Assembly (NCBI GenBank): GCA_029240105.1
Contig: JARBTR010000011.1
Coordinates: 1 to 64,000 of the forward strand
DNA: 64,000 nucleotides
Direction of reading: 5' to 3'
Source: Caryophanales bacterium
GTDB lineage: Bacteria > Bacillota > Bacilli > JARBTR01
The position numbers and the translations under genes are program-made. Shown here piece by piece: positions 21,416-30,860 of this stretch; the stretch's first letter is position 1; the number at the start of each line of letters is the position of its first letter. The notes beneath the pieces are model-generated. The model was not told the DNA's origin and searched no databases. It was given only the letters and a program-made list of their open reading frames with translations.

Positions 21416-21883
21416 TTATTCTGTTACATATTTCAGTGTTTGAATCATTCTTCTTAAAATATCAGATCGTAATTCATCTCGAATTTCAATTTCAAATGAG
21501 AGTAAATCTCTATCCATTACTGACATCATAATTTTCATTTCTCGCTGTGTAATAATCTTCTCTTCATATAGTCGAATAATCAAATCTTCTGCTCTTGCTT
21601 GAGAAATATATTTTCCGACAAGTTTTTCAACTTGCTCTAAAATATCTGAACGATCATGTGCTTGGACCTTCACAATACGAATATACCCACCCCCACCGCG
21701 CTTACTTTCAACGAGGAATCCTTTATCCAAAGTGAAACGAGTATTAATTACGTAATTAACTTGAGAAGGTACACATTGAAACTGTTCCGCAATCTCACTT
21801 CTTCTTAAGTCAAGTTGTTGCAATTCATTAAGTAATAATGCTTCTTTTAAATATTGTTCAATGATATCCGAAATATTTTTCAT
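21416..21883 (-). CDS. ctsR: Transcriptional repressor of class III stress genes CtsR
   Basis: CtsR (155 aa) represses clp genes and its own operon. The N-terminal winged helix (RSEIAEQFQCVPSQVNYVIN) and the glycine-rich wing RGGGGYIRI, the heat-sensing element, are intact. The C-terminal half is the dimer domain. A matching tandem heptad operator lies directly upstream at 21901-21923. Confidence 0.96.
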   Translation of the reverse strand: MKNISDIIEQYLKEALLLNELQQLDLRRSEIAEQFQCVPSQVNYVINTRFTLDKGFLVESKRGGGGYIRIVKVQAHDRSDILEQVEKLVGKYISQARAEDLIIRLYEEKIITQREMKIMMSVMDRDLLSFEIEIRDELRSDILRRMIQTLKYVTE

Positions 21884-21900
21884 GACTATTCACCCGATTG

Positions 21901-21923
21901 TTTGACTTTGACTATATTTGACC
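21901..21923 (-). promoter_or_regulatory. CtsR operator (tandem heptad repeat)
   Basis: On the minus strand GGTCAAA, three bases, then AGTCAAA match the CtsR consensus of two directly repeated RGTCAAA heptads. A third AGTCAAA follows immediately, overlapping by one base. The element lies just after the -10 box and before the ctsR start. Confidence 0.92.
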
Positions 21924-21926
21924 TTT

Positions 21927-21955
21927 ATTTTATTCTCTTTTACGAAAAATTTCAA
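21927..21955 (-). promoter_or_regulatory. SigA-type promoter of the ctsR operon
   Basis: TTGAAA (21950-21955) and TAAAAT (21927-21932) are separated by 17 bases on the minus strand, with the CtsR operator at the start-site side, so CtsR would block transcription initiation. Confidence 0.85.
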
Positions 21956-22059
21956 ATGATTTTTGATTGATGTGTTCAGTGACTTCCATTTGCGTACATT
22001 AATTCACGAAACAAATATACACATCGTTTTATCAAAAGGTAGTACCTCTAAACCCACAA

Positions 22060-22107
22060 AAATCCTGACAAGACACTTTATAATTAATGTCCACTCAGGA
22101 TTTTTTT
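22060..22107. terminator. Hairpin with T tract, orientation unclear
   Basis: AAATCCTGA and TCAGGATTT (22060-22068 and 22095-22103) form a stem with seven T residues on the plus side and five on the minus side. No recognised gene ends here on either strand, so its purpose is unclear. The rest of 21961-22255 holds nothing recognisable. Confidence 0.55.
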
Positions 22108-22262
22108 AATCTTATTTTATGCAAACCCAATCTAAATATAGTGATGAAATTGCGTGGTTTATAATTTGCAATTACATATTAACGAAATTTAAGGAAAAAA
22201 TATAAAAGAGCACAATCTGAAGTGAGATTATCTTTTAAATAGTTAAAGGAGAAATATAAAAA

Positions 22263-22433
22263 ATGAACATCGATAACGAATTTGGGATTAGTTTTGTAAA
22301 ACAAGCAATTAAAGTATTTGGGACTGGTGAAAACGCATCCATCATTGAAATCGTTAAAGCAGATAAAATGAAACGCTCGTTCTCAGATCCTGTTGAACCT
22401 GGTTATTGCGATGGGCATGGAATACGCTTCTGA
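22263..22433 (+). CDS. Small unrecognised ORF, 56 aa
   Basis: A 56-codon frame begins MNIDNEFGISFVKQ and ends PGYCDGHGIRF. AAAGGAG lies 10-12 bases before the ATG, which is a good ribosome-binding site, but I recognise no family. It is plus-strand between the ctsR promoter region and the atpE terminator, in a stretch of about 600 bases without known genes. A further 15 sense codons follow the TGA, so it could also be a decayed gene start. Confidence 0.4.
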   Translation: MNIDNEFGISFVKQAIKVFGTGENASIIEIVKADKMKRSFSDPVEPGYCDGHGIRF

Positions 22434-22526
22434 ATTGAAAAGTTAACAGAAAGCACGAAACTGAATTTAGAGGGAATGTGAGTCTGTACAATTAATACTG
22501 TAGGCTTGCTTGACCATACCCATCAA

Positions 22527-22566
22527 AATAAAAAATAGGCGAAGACCCTTCACTGAATCTCCGCCT
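22527..22566 (-). terminator. Terminator after the atpE-like gene
   Basis: AGGCGGAGA and the mostly complementary TCTTCGCCT form a stem, followed by ATTTTTTATTTT on the minus strand, ten bases after the atpE-like stop codon. Confidence 0.85.
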
Positions 22567-22575
22567 GTTACATAA

Positions 22576-22791
22576 TTACTTATTCATTAATATAAACGAG
22601 ATAACAATCGTGATGATCGGTACTGCTTCAATTGCGGCCATGCCGACAAACATTACAGTTCGTAGAACTGGAGCTGCTTCAGGTTGACGAGCAATACTAT
22701 CCAGTGTTTTTGAAATCATCATCATGTTACAAAATGCTGCACAAATTGCAGCGATACATGCTACTATTCCTGCAATAATAAATCCAGCCAT
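22576..22791 (-). CDS. atpE: F0F1 ATP synthase c subunit-like protein (isolated)
   Basis: This 71-aa hairpin has two membrane helices (about 5-27 and 45-69), the polar loop RQPE at 35-38 and the ion-carrying Glu at 55 in AAIEAVP. All are c-ring hallmarks; the residues around Glu55 suggest protons rather than sodium. The first helix lacks the usual GxGxGxGxG packing motif and instead has Ala and three Cys (12, 17, 21). Only an atpI-like gene precedes it; atpB and the remaining ATP synthase genes are not here. It may be a second, specialised c subunit or a relocated one. Confidence 0.85.
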   Translation of the reverse strand: MAGFIIAGIVACIAAICAAFCNMMMISKTLDSIARQPEAAPVLRTVMFVGMAAIEAVPIITIVISFILMNK

Positions 22792-22900
22792 GATAAAATA
22801 CCTCCTGGTTTTTTTGTCTTTCTAATAATTTTTATCATTAGTGATACTTTTCGAACTTGTCAGCCAAATCCACATTTTGATATCGTAGTAAAAATGCTTG

Positions 22901-23299
22901 TTATTTTCTTGCCACTCCCTTGATGCTGTATCTTTTAAAAAGAAAAGTTCCATAATCAATTTTAATGACAATATACATTGTAGCTATTCCCAATAACAAA
23001 AAATCGATTGATACTATGCTTGGATTTTTTAGAGCAAAAAAGCTTAAGGCCGCCACAGTCGCAAATCTCTGTAATACACCTAGTGAAGTAAAAGTCCTTT
23101 TATTTGGTGCGAATTTTTTTCTAAATATTTTTGACTTTCTTACCATCCACCAAAGGCTAAAAAGGCTTCCGGCAGTTCCAACTAACAGGCCCGTAAATTG
23201 CTCGTGAAAAGGAGTAACAAACGCAAGAATCGCATAAATAAGTATTAAAAGTATTATGAATTTTGACTGAGTCTTGAACATTTTTTCCAAATCATACAT
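22901..23299 (-). CDS. atpI: ATP synthase subunit I-like membrane protein
   Basis: A 132-aa protein with four predicted membrane helices arranged as two hairpins, followed by a basic C-terminus, resembles AtpI, which assists c-ring assembly. The following gene on the strand, about 110 bases on, encodes a c subunit, which supports the reading; similarity alone is weak. I start at MYDLEKMF, with GTGAGAAAA upstream. No atpB lies between the two as in normal operons. Confidence 0.65.
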   Translation of the reverse strand: MYDLEKMFKTQSKFIILLILIYAILAFVTPFHEQFTGLLVGTAGSLFSLWWMVRKSKIFRKKFAPNKRTFTSLGVLQRFATVAALSFFALKNPSIVSIDFLLLGIATMYIVIKIDYGTFLFKRYSIKGVARK

Positions 23300-23414
23300 T
23301 TTTCTCACTTCCATCTTCCGACTTAGTGTAAAAATATGTGTATTGGGCTAATATGGTGCGCGTCCAGTACTGGATTTAGTAGGTGTTGGTTTACAAGGTA
23401 CCAACACAAGAAAA

Positions 23415-23464
23415 AATGCACCCTATAAGATAGACACTTTTAAGTCTCCCTTATGGGGTACATT
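23415..23464 (-). terminator. Terminator after the 75-aa membrane protein gene
   Basis: AATG, ACCC and TATAAG-type complementary arms (23415-23429 and 23450-23464) form a long stem, followed by TTTTTTC on the minus strand. It is about 240 bases after the small membrane protein gene; that interval shows nothing else. Confidence 0.65.
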
Positions 23465-23706
23465 TATTTATAATGCAAATTTGTTTAAAGGTTAACGGAT
23501 CTCGTAAGTTGAATCACATTTAATTAAAAATCTGAAAAACTAATTTTCTTGTTCCCTACGCTAAATTGTAATTAGTACATAAATTATCTGTACTAATCTG
23601 TGTTCAATAACAACATTGTTACATACGCTAATCATTTATTAATACTTTGCTTATATCGGCAATTCTCTCTTTATGTAAATTAAAACCACCGAAACCCTTC
23701 GCATAA

Positions 23707-23934
23707 TTAACCTTTAGCTACACCAATTATTAATGCTATAAAAAGTATAATTGCCATGAGTATAATCGCTCCAAATAAAAAATAGATATTATTTGTTGAT
23801 TTTGAAATAACTCTTACTGTTGAATTAGGATATAGATCTAAATATTTCTTTTTAATATCGTAAACAGAATCACTTGCTTCAACTCGAGTTATTTTTCTTT
23901 CATCAATACAAACTTCTACTGTATACATTTTCAT
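23707..23934 (-). CDS. Small C-tail-anchored membrane protein, unknown function
   Basis: The 75-aa product starts MKMYTVEVCIDERK and has a soluble part of about 48 residues, then one long hydrophobic helix (about 50-72) ending in VAKG. AAGGGTGAG precedes the ATG at good spacing; the frame is open 48 codons further upstream, but that part is AT-rich and unlike protein. No family recognised. The interval 23935-24230 contains no gene that I can see. Confidence 0.6.
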   Translation of the reverse strand: MKMYTVEVCIDERKITRVEASDSVYDIKKKYLDLYPNSTVRVISKSTNNIYFLFGAIILMAIILFIALIIGVAKG

Positions 23935-24230
23935 TCGACTCACCCTTATTTCCTTAATTTTTGTAACGCTATATTTCAAAACAGATTTAAACAAAATTGA
24001 AAATATGGTTGTACACTTCTTTATTAATTTATAATTCAGGTACACATATAATGACATTTTCTTAAAAATAGTCATCACTTTTTCTATATTTTATTAAATC
24101 TTATATTTAAACAGTGGTTGTTTAACAGTATTTTTCTTATTACAAAAAATTATTTAATTAATATGGCTTAGACTCTAAAAAGCCATAAGGATTAAAATTA
24201 ACTTCAAAAAAAATTAATCAAAATAAAAAT

Positions 24231-24269
24231 CCCCAAACATTTAATACTCTTCAGTACAAATGCTCAGGG
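24231..24269 (-). terminator. Terminator after the anti-sigma gene
   Basis: CCCTGAGCATTT and AAATGTTTGGGG pair with some G-T pairs, and ATTTTTATTTT follows on the minus strand, about 60 bases after the anti-sigma stop codon. Confidence 0.75.
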
Positions 24270-24328
24270 AATATTTATTAGGGAAATTTATTTTTGAAAA
24301 ATGTTTTCTCTACAACTCTAAAATTAAC

Positions 24329-25534
24329 TTACTCAGTATACCCTTTAAGAAAAACCTTTAGTTGCTCTGTAACCTGTTGTCTAGAGATAAACCCTATATT
24401 TGGATAATATTCTGCATCATAATAAATACCCGATTTAGCTATAATTCGAATTATCACAGAATTTGAAAATGCATCTCCTACGCTTCCTTGGGAGGGTTCA
24501 GTAGAACCTGTAGTTGCAGGCAAATCAACAACAGGTGTTCTTCCTAAGGAATCTGAAACAATTGGCTTCCCTGATGAGTTAGTTGTTGTGTTTTGGTCTG
24601 AAACTATTGATGAAGAAACACTATTATTGTTATCTGATTCCTTACTCGATGATGAATCTGAAGGAATTTGATCTGGAGCTACAGTTGCAGAACCCTCATT
24701 TATAGGTCTATCTTCAGTCCCCTTTACAGGAGCCTGCTGAGGTTTAGCGCCCATTAACTTGTTAAAGTACAGGTCACTCCCATTTTTAATGACTGAATAT
24801 AGGTCATAAAATTTCTTAATCTCAACTGTATCTGAAATTTCTTTCTTGATATTAACCGTTCCATTGATTTTGGATTGTTCATCATGACTGATGAACTGAA
24901 TTCTTTCAATATCAGAAGATTCATTGATTCCATGAAGTTTAAGATAGTCAGTTGCATCCTCATCTTGATTATTCCAATAACTTTGAAAAGCTATAAATTT
25001 GTAAAATTTATACTCCGAATCAATTTTCACAACAACGATTGCAGTAGATTTTGCTGGAACATACTCAAATACATCACAACCCTTAAGCTCTGAATTGTCA
25101 GTTGAAGAAATGGTTGTAATCTTTTTTCCAATATCTTTCGAATGTATCGTTTTTGAGAATCCAAAAGACTTTATCGTTCCCTCATCAGCAAGGATATAGT
25201 ATTTTTTATCAAATTGAAATTGCGATACCATCATAATAGAATCAGTTGTATTATCCATACTTTCTATCGTATTGGTTTGGTTAAAACTATTTCTGGATTT
25301 ATCACTTTCAGGTTTGCGGATTGCATTTTCATCATTAGAGAAACTCAAATTATAGAATAAAATAGATGAAGAAACTACAATCGTAAGGCCTATAGCAAAT
25401 ACAGGCGTTAATTTTCTAATATTTAAAGTTTCTTTCTTTTGAGATTTAGAAAGGACTTTACCCCAGATCATTTGTTTTTTTATCCTATCTGGTTTAATTT
25501 TGTCTAGCGAACTCTTAATATCCTCATGTTCCAT
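24329..25534 (-). CDS. Probable membrane-bound anti-sigma factor
   Basis: At 401 aa, a cytoplasmic N-terminus of about 45 residues is followed by one membrane helix (PVFAIGLTIVVSSSILFYNL) and a large extracellular part. That part includes a Ser/Asn/Asp-rich linker around residues 275-330 (DSSSSKESDNNNSVSSS), which may span the wall. It overlaps the ECF sigma gene by 11 bases, the usual arrangement for a sigma/anti-sigma pair. I start at ATG with GGAGAG eight bases upstream. No zinc-containing anti-sigma motif is visible, so the call rests on context and topology. Confidence 0.72.
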   Translation of the reverse strand: MEHEDIKSSLDKIKPDRIKKQMIWGKVLSKSQKKETLNIRKLTPVFAIGLTIVVSSSILFYNLSFSNDENAIRKPESDKSRNSFNQTNTIESMDNTTDSIMMVSQFQFDKKYYILADEGTIKSFGFSKTIHSKDIGKKITTISSTDNSELKGCDVFEYVPAKSTAIVVVKIDSEYKFYKFIAFQSYWNNQDEDATDYLKLHGINESSDIERIQFISHDEQSKINGTVNIKKEISDTVEIKKFYDLYSVIKNGSDLYFNKLMGAKPQQAPVKGTEDRPINEGSATVAPDQIPSDSSSSKESDNNNSVSSSIVSDQNTTTNSSGKPIVSDSLGRTPVVDLPATTGSTEPSQGSVGDAFSNSVIIRIIAKSGIYYDAEYYPNIGFISRQQVTEQLKVFLKGYTE

Positions 25535-26021
25535 AAAGACCACTCTCCATTTGGATTTTTAATAACTTTCTCCCTGTATGTAAATGTCCATATATAGTTG
25601 ATTCCTTTATATGTAGCAATTTTGCAATTTCCACAGCGGAATATCCTTCATAATAATGAAGATAGATTGCTGTTTTATATCTATCAGGAAGATTCATAAT
25701 CATTTCCATGGTTTCATCTATCTCAAAACCTTGCTCAATGAAAACCTCTTCAGTATCCTTATTTACTTTCATTCTGTTCCACCAATGTCGAAAGTGGTTC
25801 TTACAAAGATTTGAAGCGACTCGAATAAGCCAAGCCTTTTCATGTTCTTCGCTTTCAAATTGTATTCTATCTTTCATTAACTTACAGAATGTATCTGCAA
25901 CCAAGTCATCCGTATCATATTCATTTTTCAAGTACATAAAACAAACACGATAAACAGTTCCTACGTGACGGTTGTAGATTTGTTTAACTTCTTCGTTCGA
26001 TCGTGGCGAAGAATTTTTCAC
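25524..26021 (-). CDS. ECF-family RNA polymerase sigma factor
   Basis: At 165 aa, region 2 covers about residues 15-80 (TVYRVCFMYLKNEYDTDDLVAD, then AWLIRVASNLCKNHFR) and region 4 about 105-160 (LPDRYKTAIYLHYYEGYSAVEIAKLL). It directs polymerase to an unknown regulon and is normally held by the downstream-encoded membrane protein. The start is GTG, seven bases after AAGGGGG. Possible self-activation could not be demonstrated: an AAAC..GTC-like pair lies upstream but is weak. Confidence 0.9.
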   Translation of the reverse strand: MKNSSPRSNEEVKQIYNRHVGTVYRVCFMYLKNEYDTDDLVADTFCKLMKDRIQFESEEHEKAWLIRVASNLCKNHFRHWWNRMKVNKDTEEVFIEQGFEIDETMEMIMNLPDRYKTAIYLHYYEGYSAVEIAKLLHIKESTIYGHLHTGRKLLKIQMESGLYGT

Positions 26022-26140
26022 TCAAAATCCCCCTTTCATTATTAATACAATCTGGACTAGGAAATCCTTGAGCGTTTAAAAAGTTTTTTTTATTCAAAAT
26101 TCACTATAAACGTTTGTGCTAGAATGTGAAATGATATCAA

Positions 26141-26169
26141 AAAAAGATCAACCAAATGTTGATCTTTTT
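26141..26169. terminator. Bidirectional terminator hairpin
   Basis: AAAAAGATCAAC and GTTGATCTTTTT pair perfectly, with T-runs on both sides. It follows the stop of the 163-aa membrane protein gene on the minus strand and precedes the ECF promoter region. Confidence 0.85.
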
Positions 26170-26174
26170 TTCTT

Positions 26175-26666
26175 TTAATTTGTAATACCTGTATTCGGTT
26201 TAATGCTTGATGAGGAGTTTCCAGTACCCGGTTTGATCTCAATAGTTCCCCCACCTGGTAATTTGAAGGTACCTCCTTCAAATTGAAAAGATTTCCCATT
26301 CATTCCTGGCAGATTTCTTTTGAAGTTTCCTCGCTCACTTCCATCTCTATCTTCAAAATTGAACTTTTCACTTTGACCATCTTGCCACATCATTCCATTA
26401 TGGTATAAATATTTGGCCGGACGATCCTGTCTACTTAGAACATGCATAAGGGCAATAGAGTTTGTAATTCCTACTAGTAACCCCAAGCTACATAACAACA
26501 ATAAAAGCTTTTGTTTATCTTTAACCATTCTTCGGAAAAAGCTTTCCTGTTTCGGGTAGACAACTGGTTGAGATTGAAAGATTGTTGCATCTGGCACTTG
26601 AAAAGAATTGTTTTGATCTTGAAAAATTTTACTGTTAGTTTCTTGTTGTTCATGATTATTTTCCAT
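26175..26666 (-). CDS. Single-pass membrane protein of unknown function
   Basis: At 163 aa, a Gln/Asn-rich cytoplasmic N-terminus (about 1-50) is followed by one membrane helix (LLLLLCSLGLLVGITNSIALM) and an extracytoplasmic part ending in a Gly/Ser/Pro-rich low-complexity tail (KLPGGGTIEIKPGTGNSSSS). A strong TTGGAGGTATC site precedes the ATG. I recognise no family. It lies between the 5S rRNA terminators and the ECF sigma gene, and has its own terminator. Confidence 0.65.
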   Translation of the reverse strand: MENNHEQQETNSKIFQDQNNSFQVPDATIFQSQPVVYPKQESFFRRMVKDKQKLLLLLCSLGLLVGITNSIALMHVLSRQDRPAKYLYHNGMMWQDGQSEKFNFEDRDGSERGNFKRNLPGMNGKSFQFEGGTFKLPGGGTIEIKPGTGNSSSSIKPNTGITN

Positions 26667-26723
26667 AATGATACCTCCAATTTTTTATTCTATTATTAAT
26701 AACATTGCTTAATTTTCCCTTAA

Positions 26724-26751
26724 TAAAAAAAGACCAACCAAAAGGTTGATC
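26724..26751 (-). terminator. Second terminator downstream of the 5S rRNA
   Basis: GATCAACC and GGTTGGTC form a stem with a TTTT loop and seven following T residues on the minus strand. It is about 130 bases beyond the first 5S terminator. Between them I see no gene. Confidence 0.8.
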
Positions 26752-26870
26752 CAAATTTTGCATAGCAATGACCCTATCCACGAGTCCCTAAATGGAATGC
26801 GATTTAATAATTAGAGTGCATACAAGGACGAGCAGGGTTTCTGAATATAAAATATCAAATGATAATGTAA

Positions 26871-26909
26871 AACTACGAAAAAAGCTAATCCTTTTTTGGA
26901 TTAGCTTTT
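26871..26909 (-). terminator. Terminator after 5S rRNA
   Basis: AAAAGCTAATCC and GGATTAGCTTTT pair perfectly, followed by TTTTTCG on the minus strand, seven bases after the 5S 3' end. This is the usual end of an rRNA operon. Confidence 0.92.
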
Positions 26910-26915
26910 TTGTTT

Positions 26916-27033
26916 GCCTGGCAACGTCCTACTCTCACAGGGGCGTGTGCCCCAACTACCATCGGCGCTGAAGAGCTTAACTTCCGTGTTCGGTATGGGA
27001 ACGGGTGTGACCTCTTCGCCATCATCACCAGAC
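26916..27033 (-). rRNA. rrf: 5S ribosomal RNA (without 16S or 23S)
   Basis: The minus strand contains the conserved 5S core GCGAAGAGGTCACACCCGTT, CCCATACCGAACACGGAAGT and the 3' part GTGAGAGTAGGACGTTGCC. The two ends, GTCTGGTGAT and GTTGCCAGGC, pair as helix I. No 16S or 23S sequence is adjacent: upstream on the strand are a tRNA fragment, tRNA-Arg and lysS. In B. subtilis a complete rRNA operon lies between lysS and ctsR, so this looks like its remnant. Confidence 0.96.
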
Positions 27034-27066
27034 TATGTAGATTTAGTTTTCACCAAATCATTTTTG

Positions 27067-27091
27067 AAAAATGGCGCGCCCGAAAGGATTT
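27067..27091. repeat. 25-bp copy of the 3' end of the neighbouring tRNA-Arg
   Basis: Bases 27067-27091 are identical to 27204-27228, which cover the T-arm 3' half, acceptor strand, discriminator and CCA of tRNA-Arg plus five flanking bases. The copy then diverges. It sits between the tRNA and 5S genes. Confidence 0.9.
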
Positions 27092-27208
27092 CCCTATGGG
27101 CCGACCACTAAAAATAATCCACCGGATTATTTTCTTTACGTGGTTTTCAAATCCAAGTTAGCAGCATAAAAAATACTTCCCGCTATTTGGTTTGTGCTTT
27201 ATCAAAAA

Positions 27209-27285
<77 letters not shown>

Positions 27286-27320
27286 GTTTTTAGAACTTTA
27301 ATGGCATAATCTCTCTTATA

Positions 27321-28820
<1,500 letters not shown>

Positions 28821-28908
28821 CTATTAATTTTTATCATTATCTCAGAATTCCTAAAAACAGAAAACTTAAGATAATCAAATACTATATCATATCTAAAACT
28901 ACAAAAAA

Positions 28909-28928
28909 ACCTACTCTCAAGTAGATTT
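28909..28928 (-). terminator. Terminator after dusB
   Basis: AATCTACT, a TGAG loop and AGTAGGTT, followed by TTTTTG on the minus strand, end the folP-folBK-dusB unit before lysS. Confidence 0.85.
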
Positions 28929-29020
28929 TCTTGAAATATTGTAAATTACCTATCATTTTCATAAGGATTCATTAATTTTAAACATATTTTGTAAATGATC
29001 CTCTGCTTTTTAATAACAAC

Positions 29021-30007
29021 TTACACTTCTTCGACTTCTTCCACAAGACCATATAACAATGCATGCATTTCTGCACGAGTTGTACAATCATTTATTGCAT
29101 TACGAACACGGGCATTACCATGAATTCCTTTTAAATACCAGGCTGCATGCTTCCGCATTTCACGTACACCGATGTTTTCGTTTTTGATTGCTATTAGTCT
29201 ATCTAGATGCAACATACAAACATCCACTTTTTCTTTTGGAGTTGGCTCAAGTATTAATTCACCTGTTTCCAAGTACCGAACAGTTTGATAAATCATCCAT
29301 GGATTCCCTAATGCTGCACGACCAATCATTACTGCATCACAGCCTGTTTCGTCCAGCATTCTTCTTGCATCTTGTGGTGTTTTCACATCTCCATTTCCAA
29401 TTAGCGGAATATTTATGGCTTGTTTTACATCACGAATGATATTCCAATTTGCTACACCTTCATACATTTGAACACGAGTGCGTCCATGCAACGCAATCGC
29501 TTTTGCCCCAGCCGCTTCAATCGCTTTAGCATTTTCAACGGCGAAAATGTGTTCTGAATCCCAACCCATACGTATTTTTGCTGTTACAGGTAGCTGTACC
29601 GATTCTACAACTGCCTTTACAATATCGTAAACTTTTTCTGGGTTTAAAAGTAACCGAGCACCTGCATCTGACTTTGTTATTTTAGGAACGGGGCACCCCA
29701 TATTTATGTCAATTATATCTGCAATCGAATGTTTTTCAACTAATTGTGCAGCTTGTACTAGCGTTTCTTTCTCACCACCAAAAATTTGAAGGCTAAGTGG
29801 CTTTTCGTGCTCATCTATATAGAGCATTTCCATGGTTTTGTCATTACCATATATTAATCCTTTGTCACTAACCATTTCAGCACAAACTAGCCCCGCGCCA
29901 AATTCTTTTACTGTTAAACGAAAAGCTGAATTACAGACGCCAGCCATCGGTGCTAACACTACTTGGTTTTTTATATCGACATTCCCTATTTTGAATGATT
30001 TTGCCAT
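29021..30007 (-). CDS. dusB: tRNA-dihydrouridine synthase (DusB family)
   Basis: This FMN-dependent TIM-barrel enzyme (328 aa) reduces uridines in the tRNA D-loop. APMAGVCNSAFR near the start, the catalytic Cys in NMGCPVPKITKSDAGARLL and the phosphate-binding IGNGDVKTPQDA are intact. It overlaps the end of folBK by 22 bases, so the two are translationally coupled. The B. subtilis neighbour yazB between folK and dusB is absent. Confidence 0.94.
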   Translation of the reverse strand: MAKSFKIGNVDIKNQVVLAPMAGVCNSAFRLTVKEFGAGLVCAEMVSDKGLIYGNDKTMEMLYIDEHEKPLSLQIFGGEKETLVQAAQLVEKHSIADIIDINMGCPVPKITKSDAGARLLLNPEKVYDIVKAVVESVQLPVTAKIRMGWDSEHIFAVENAKAIEAAGAKAIALHGRTRVQMYEGVANWNIIRDVKQAINIPLIGNGDVKTPQDARRMLDETGCDAVMIGRAALGNPWMIYQTVRYLETGELILEPTPKEKVDVCMLHLDRLIAIKNENIGVREMRKHAAWYLKGIHGNARVRNAINDCTTRAEMHALLYGLVEEVEEV

Positions 30008-30843
30008 TTTCGAACTCCTTCTACATCTGGTGAAACGATTGCCATTTCAGCAACTGTCTGCTCATAATTTGGCAATTTTAAATCTTTGTTTAGTTCTGAA
30101 AGTGGCACCAAAACAAACGCTCGTTCATGCATACGTGGATGTGGTATTTGTAGATTGTTTTGATCTATTCTAACTTGATCATACAATAAGATATCTACAT
30201 CAATCGTCCTTGGGCCCCAGCGAATAAAACGAACTCTTCCCAATTGGTTTTCAATTTTTTGGCAATACTCCAGTAAATTTTGCGGTGATAACGCTGTTTT
30301 TATACCAACAACTATATTTAAAAATGCTGATTGGTCTGTGTACCCAACCGGGTCTGTCTCGTAAATGGAGGATTTCTGAATGACCTCTATATCTCCATTT
30401 CCTTGCAACATATCTAACGCATCTTGCAGATACTGTTCCCGATCGCCCACATTTGTCCCTAATGATACATAAGCTAAATGTTTTAATTGTCTACGATAAA
30501 TTTCAATGGCAACTGTCCCTGTATGTCCAGGTATTGGTGGATTTAACTTCTCGACCTGAATCGAACATTCTTCAATTATTGCGAACGTTTCTAAAAGTTT
30601 CATCGCAATTTTTTCAGCAAGTGTTTCTAAAAGGTGAACAGGCTTTCCTTCGACAATTTCCTTAATTACATTAAAAGCTTCGCCATAGTGCACAGATTTT
30701 GTAAGATCATCACTACGACCAGCTAAAGCAGTATTTAAAAAAAGAGTTGCTTGTACACGAAACTTCTGTCCTAAATTCGTTTCTTCAGGGAATACTCCGT
30801 GATATCCGTAGAACTCCATATTTTTAATACATATTTTATCCAT
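29986..30843 (-). CDS. folBK: Fused dihydroneopterin aldolase / HPPK (FolB-FolK)
   Basis: This 285-aa protein joins two consecutive folate enzymes. Residues 1-120 are dihydroneopterin aldolase (GYHGVFPEETNLGQKF, VHLLETLAEKIA), and about 125-280 are 6-hydroxymethyl-dihydropterin pyrophosphokinase (VSLGTNVGDREQYLQDAL and the signature RWGPRTIDVDILLYD). No stop codon or frameshift separates them. In B. subtilis folB and folK are separate overlapping genes, so this is a natural fusion. It lies 17 bases after folP in the same operon and supplies that enzyme's substrate. Confidence 0.95.
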   Translation of the reverse strand: MDKICIKNMEFYGYHGVFPEETNLGQKFRVQATLFLNTALAGRSDDLTKSVHYGEAFNVIKEIVEGKPVHLLETLAEKIAMKLLETFAIIEECSIQVEKLNPPIPGHTGTVAIEIYRRQLKHLAYVSLGTNVGDREQYLQDALDMLQGNGDIEVIQKSSIYETDPVGYTDQSAFLNIVVGIKTALSPQNLLEYCQKIENQLGRVRFIRWGPRTIDVDILLYDQVRIDQNNLQIPHPRMHERAFVLVPLSELNKDLKLPNYEQTVAEMAIVSPDVEGVRKWQNHSK

Positions 30844-30860
30844 AATTATTGATTCCTTTG

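Noticed and set aside
26910-27161. Plus-strand ORFs of 65-83 codons
   Set aside because: They are antisense to the 5S rRNA and its flanks; base pairing and conserved rRNA sequence explain the open frames.
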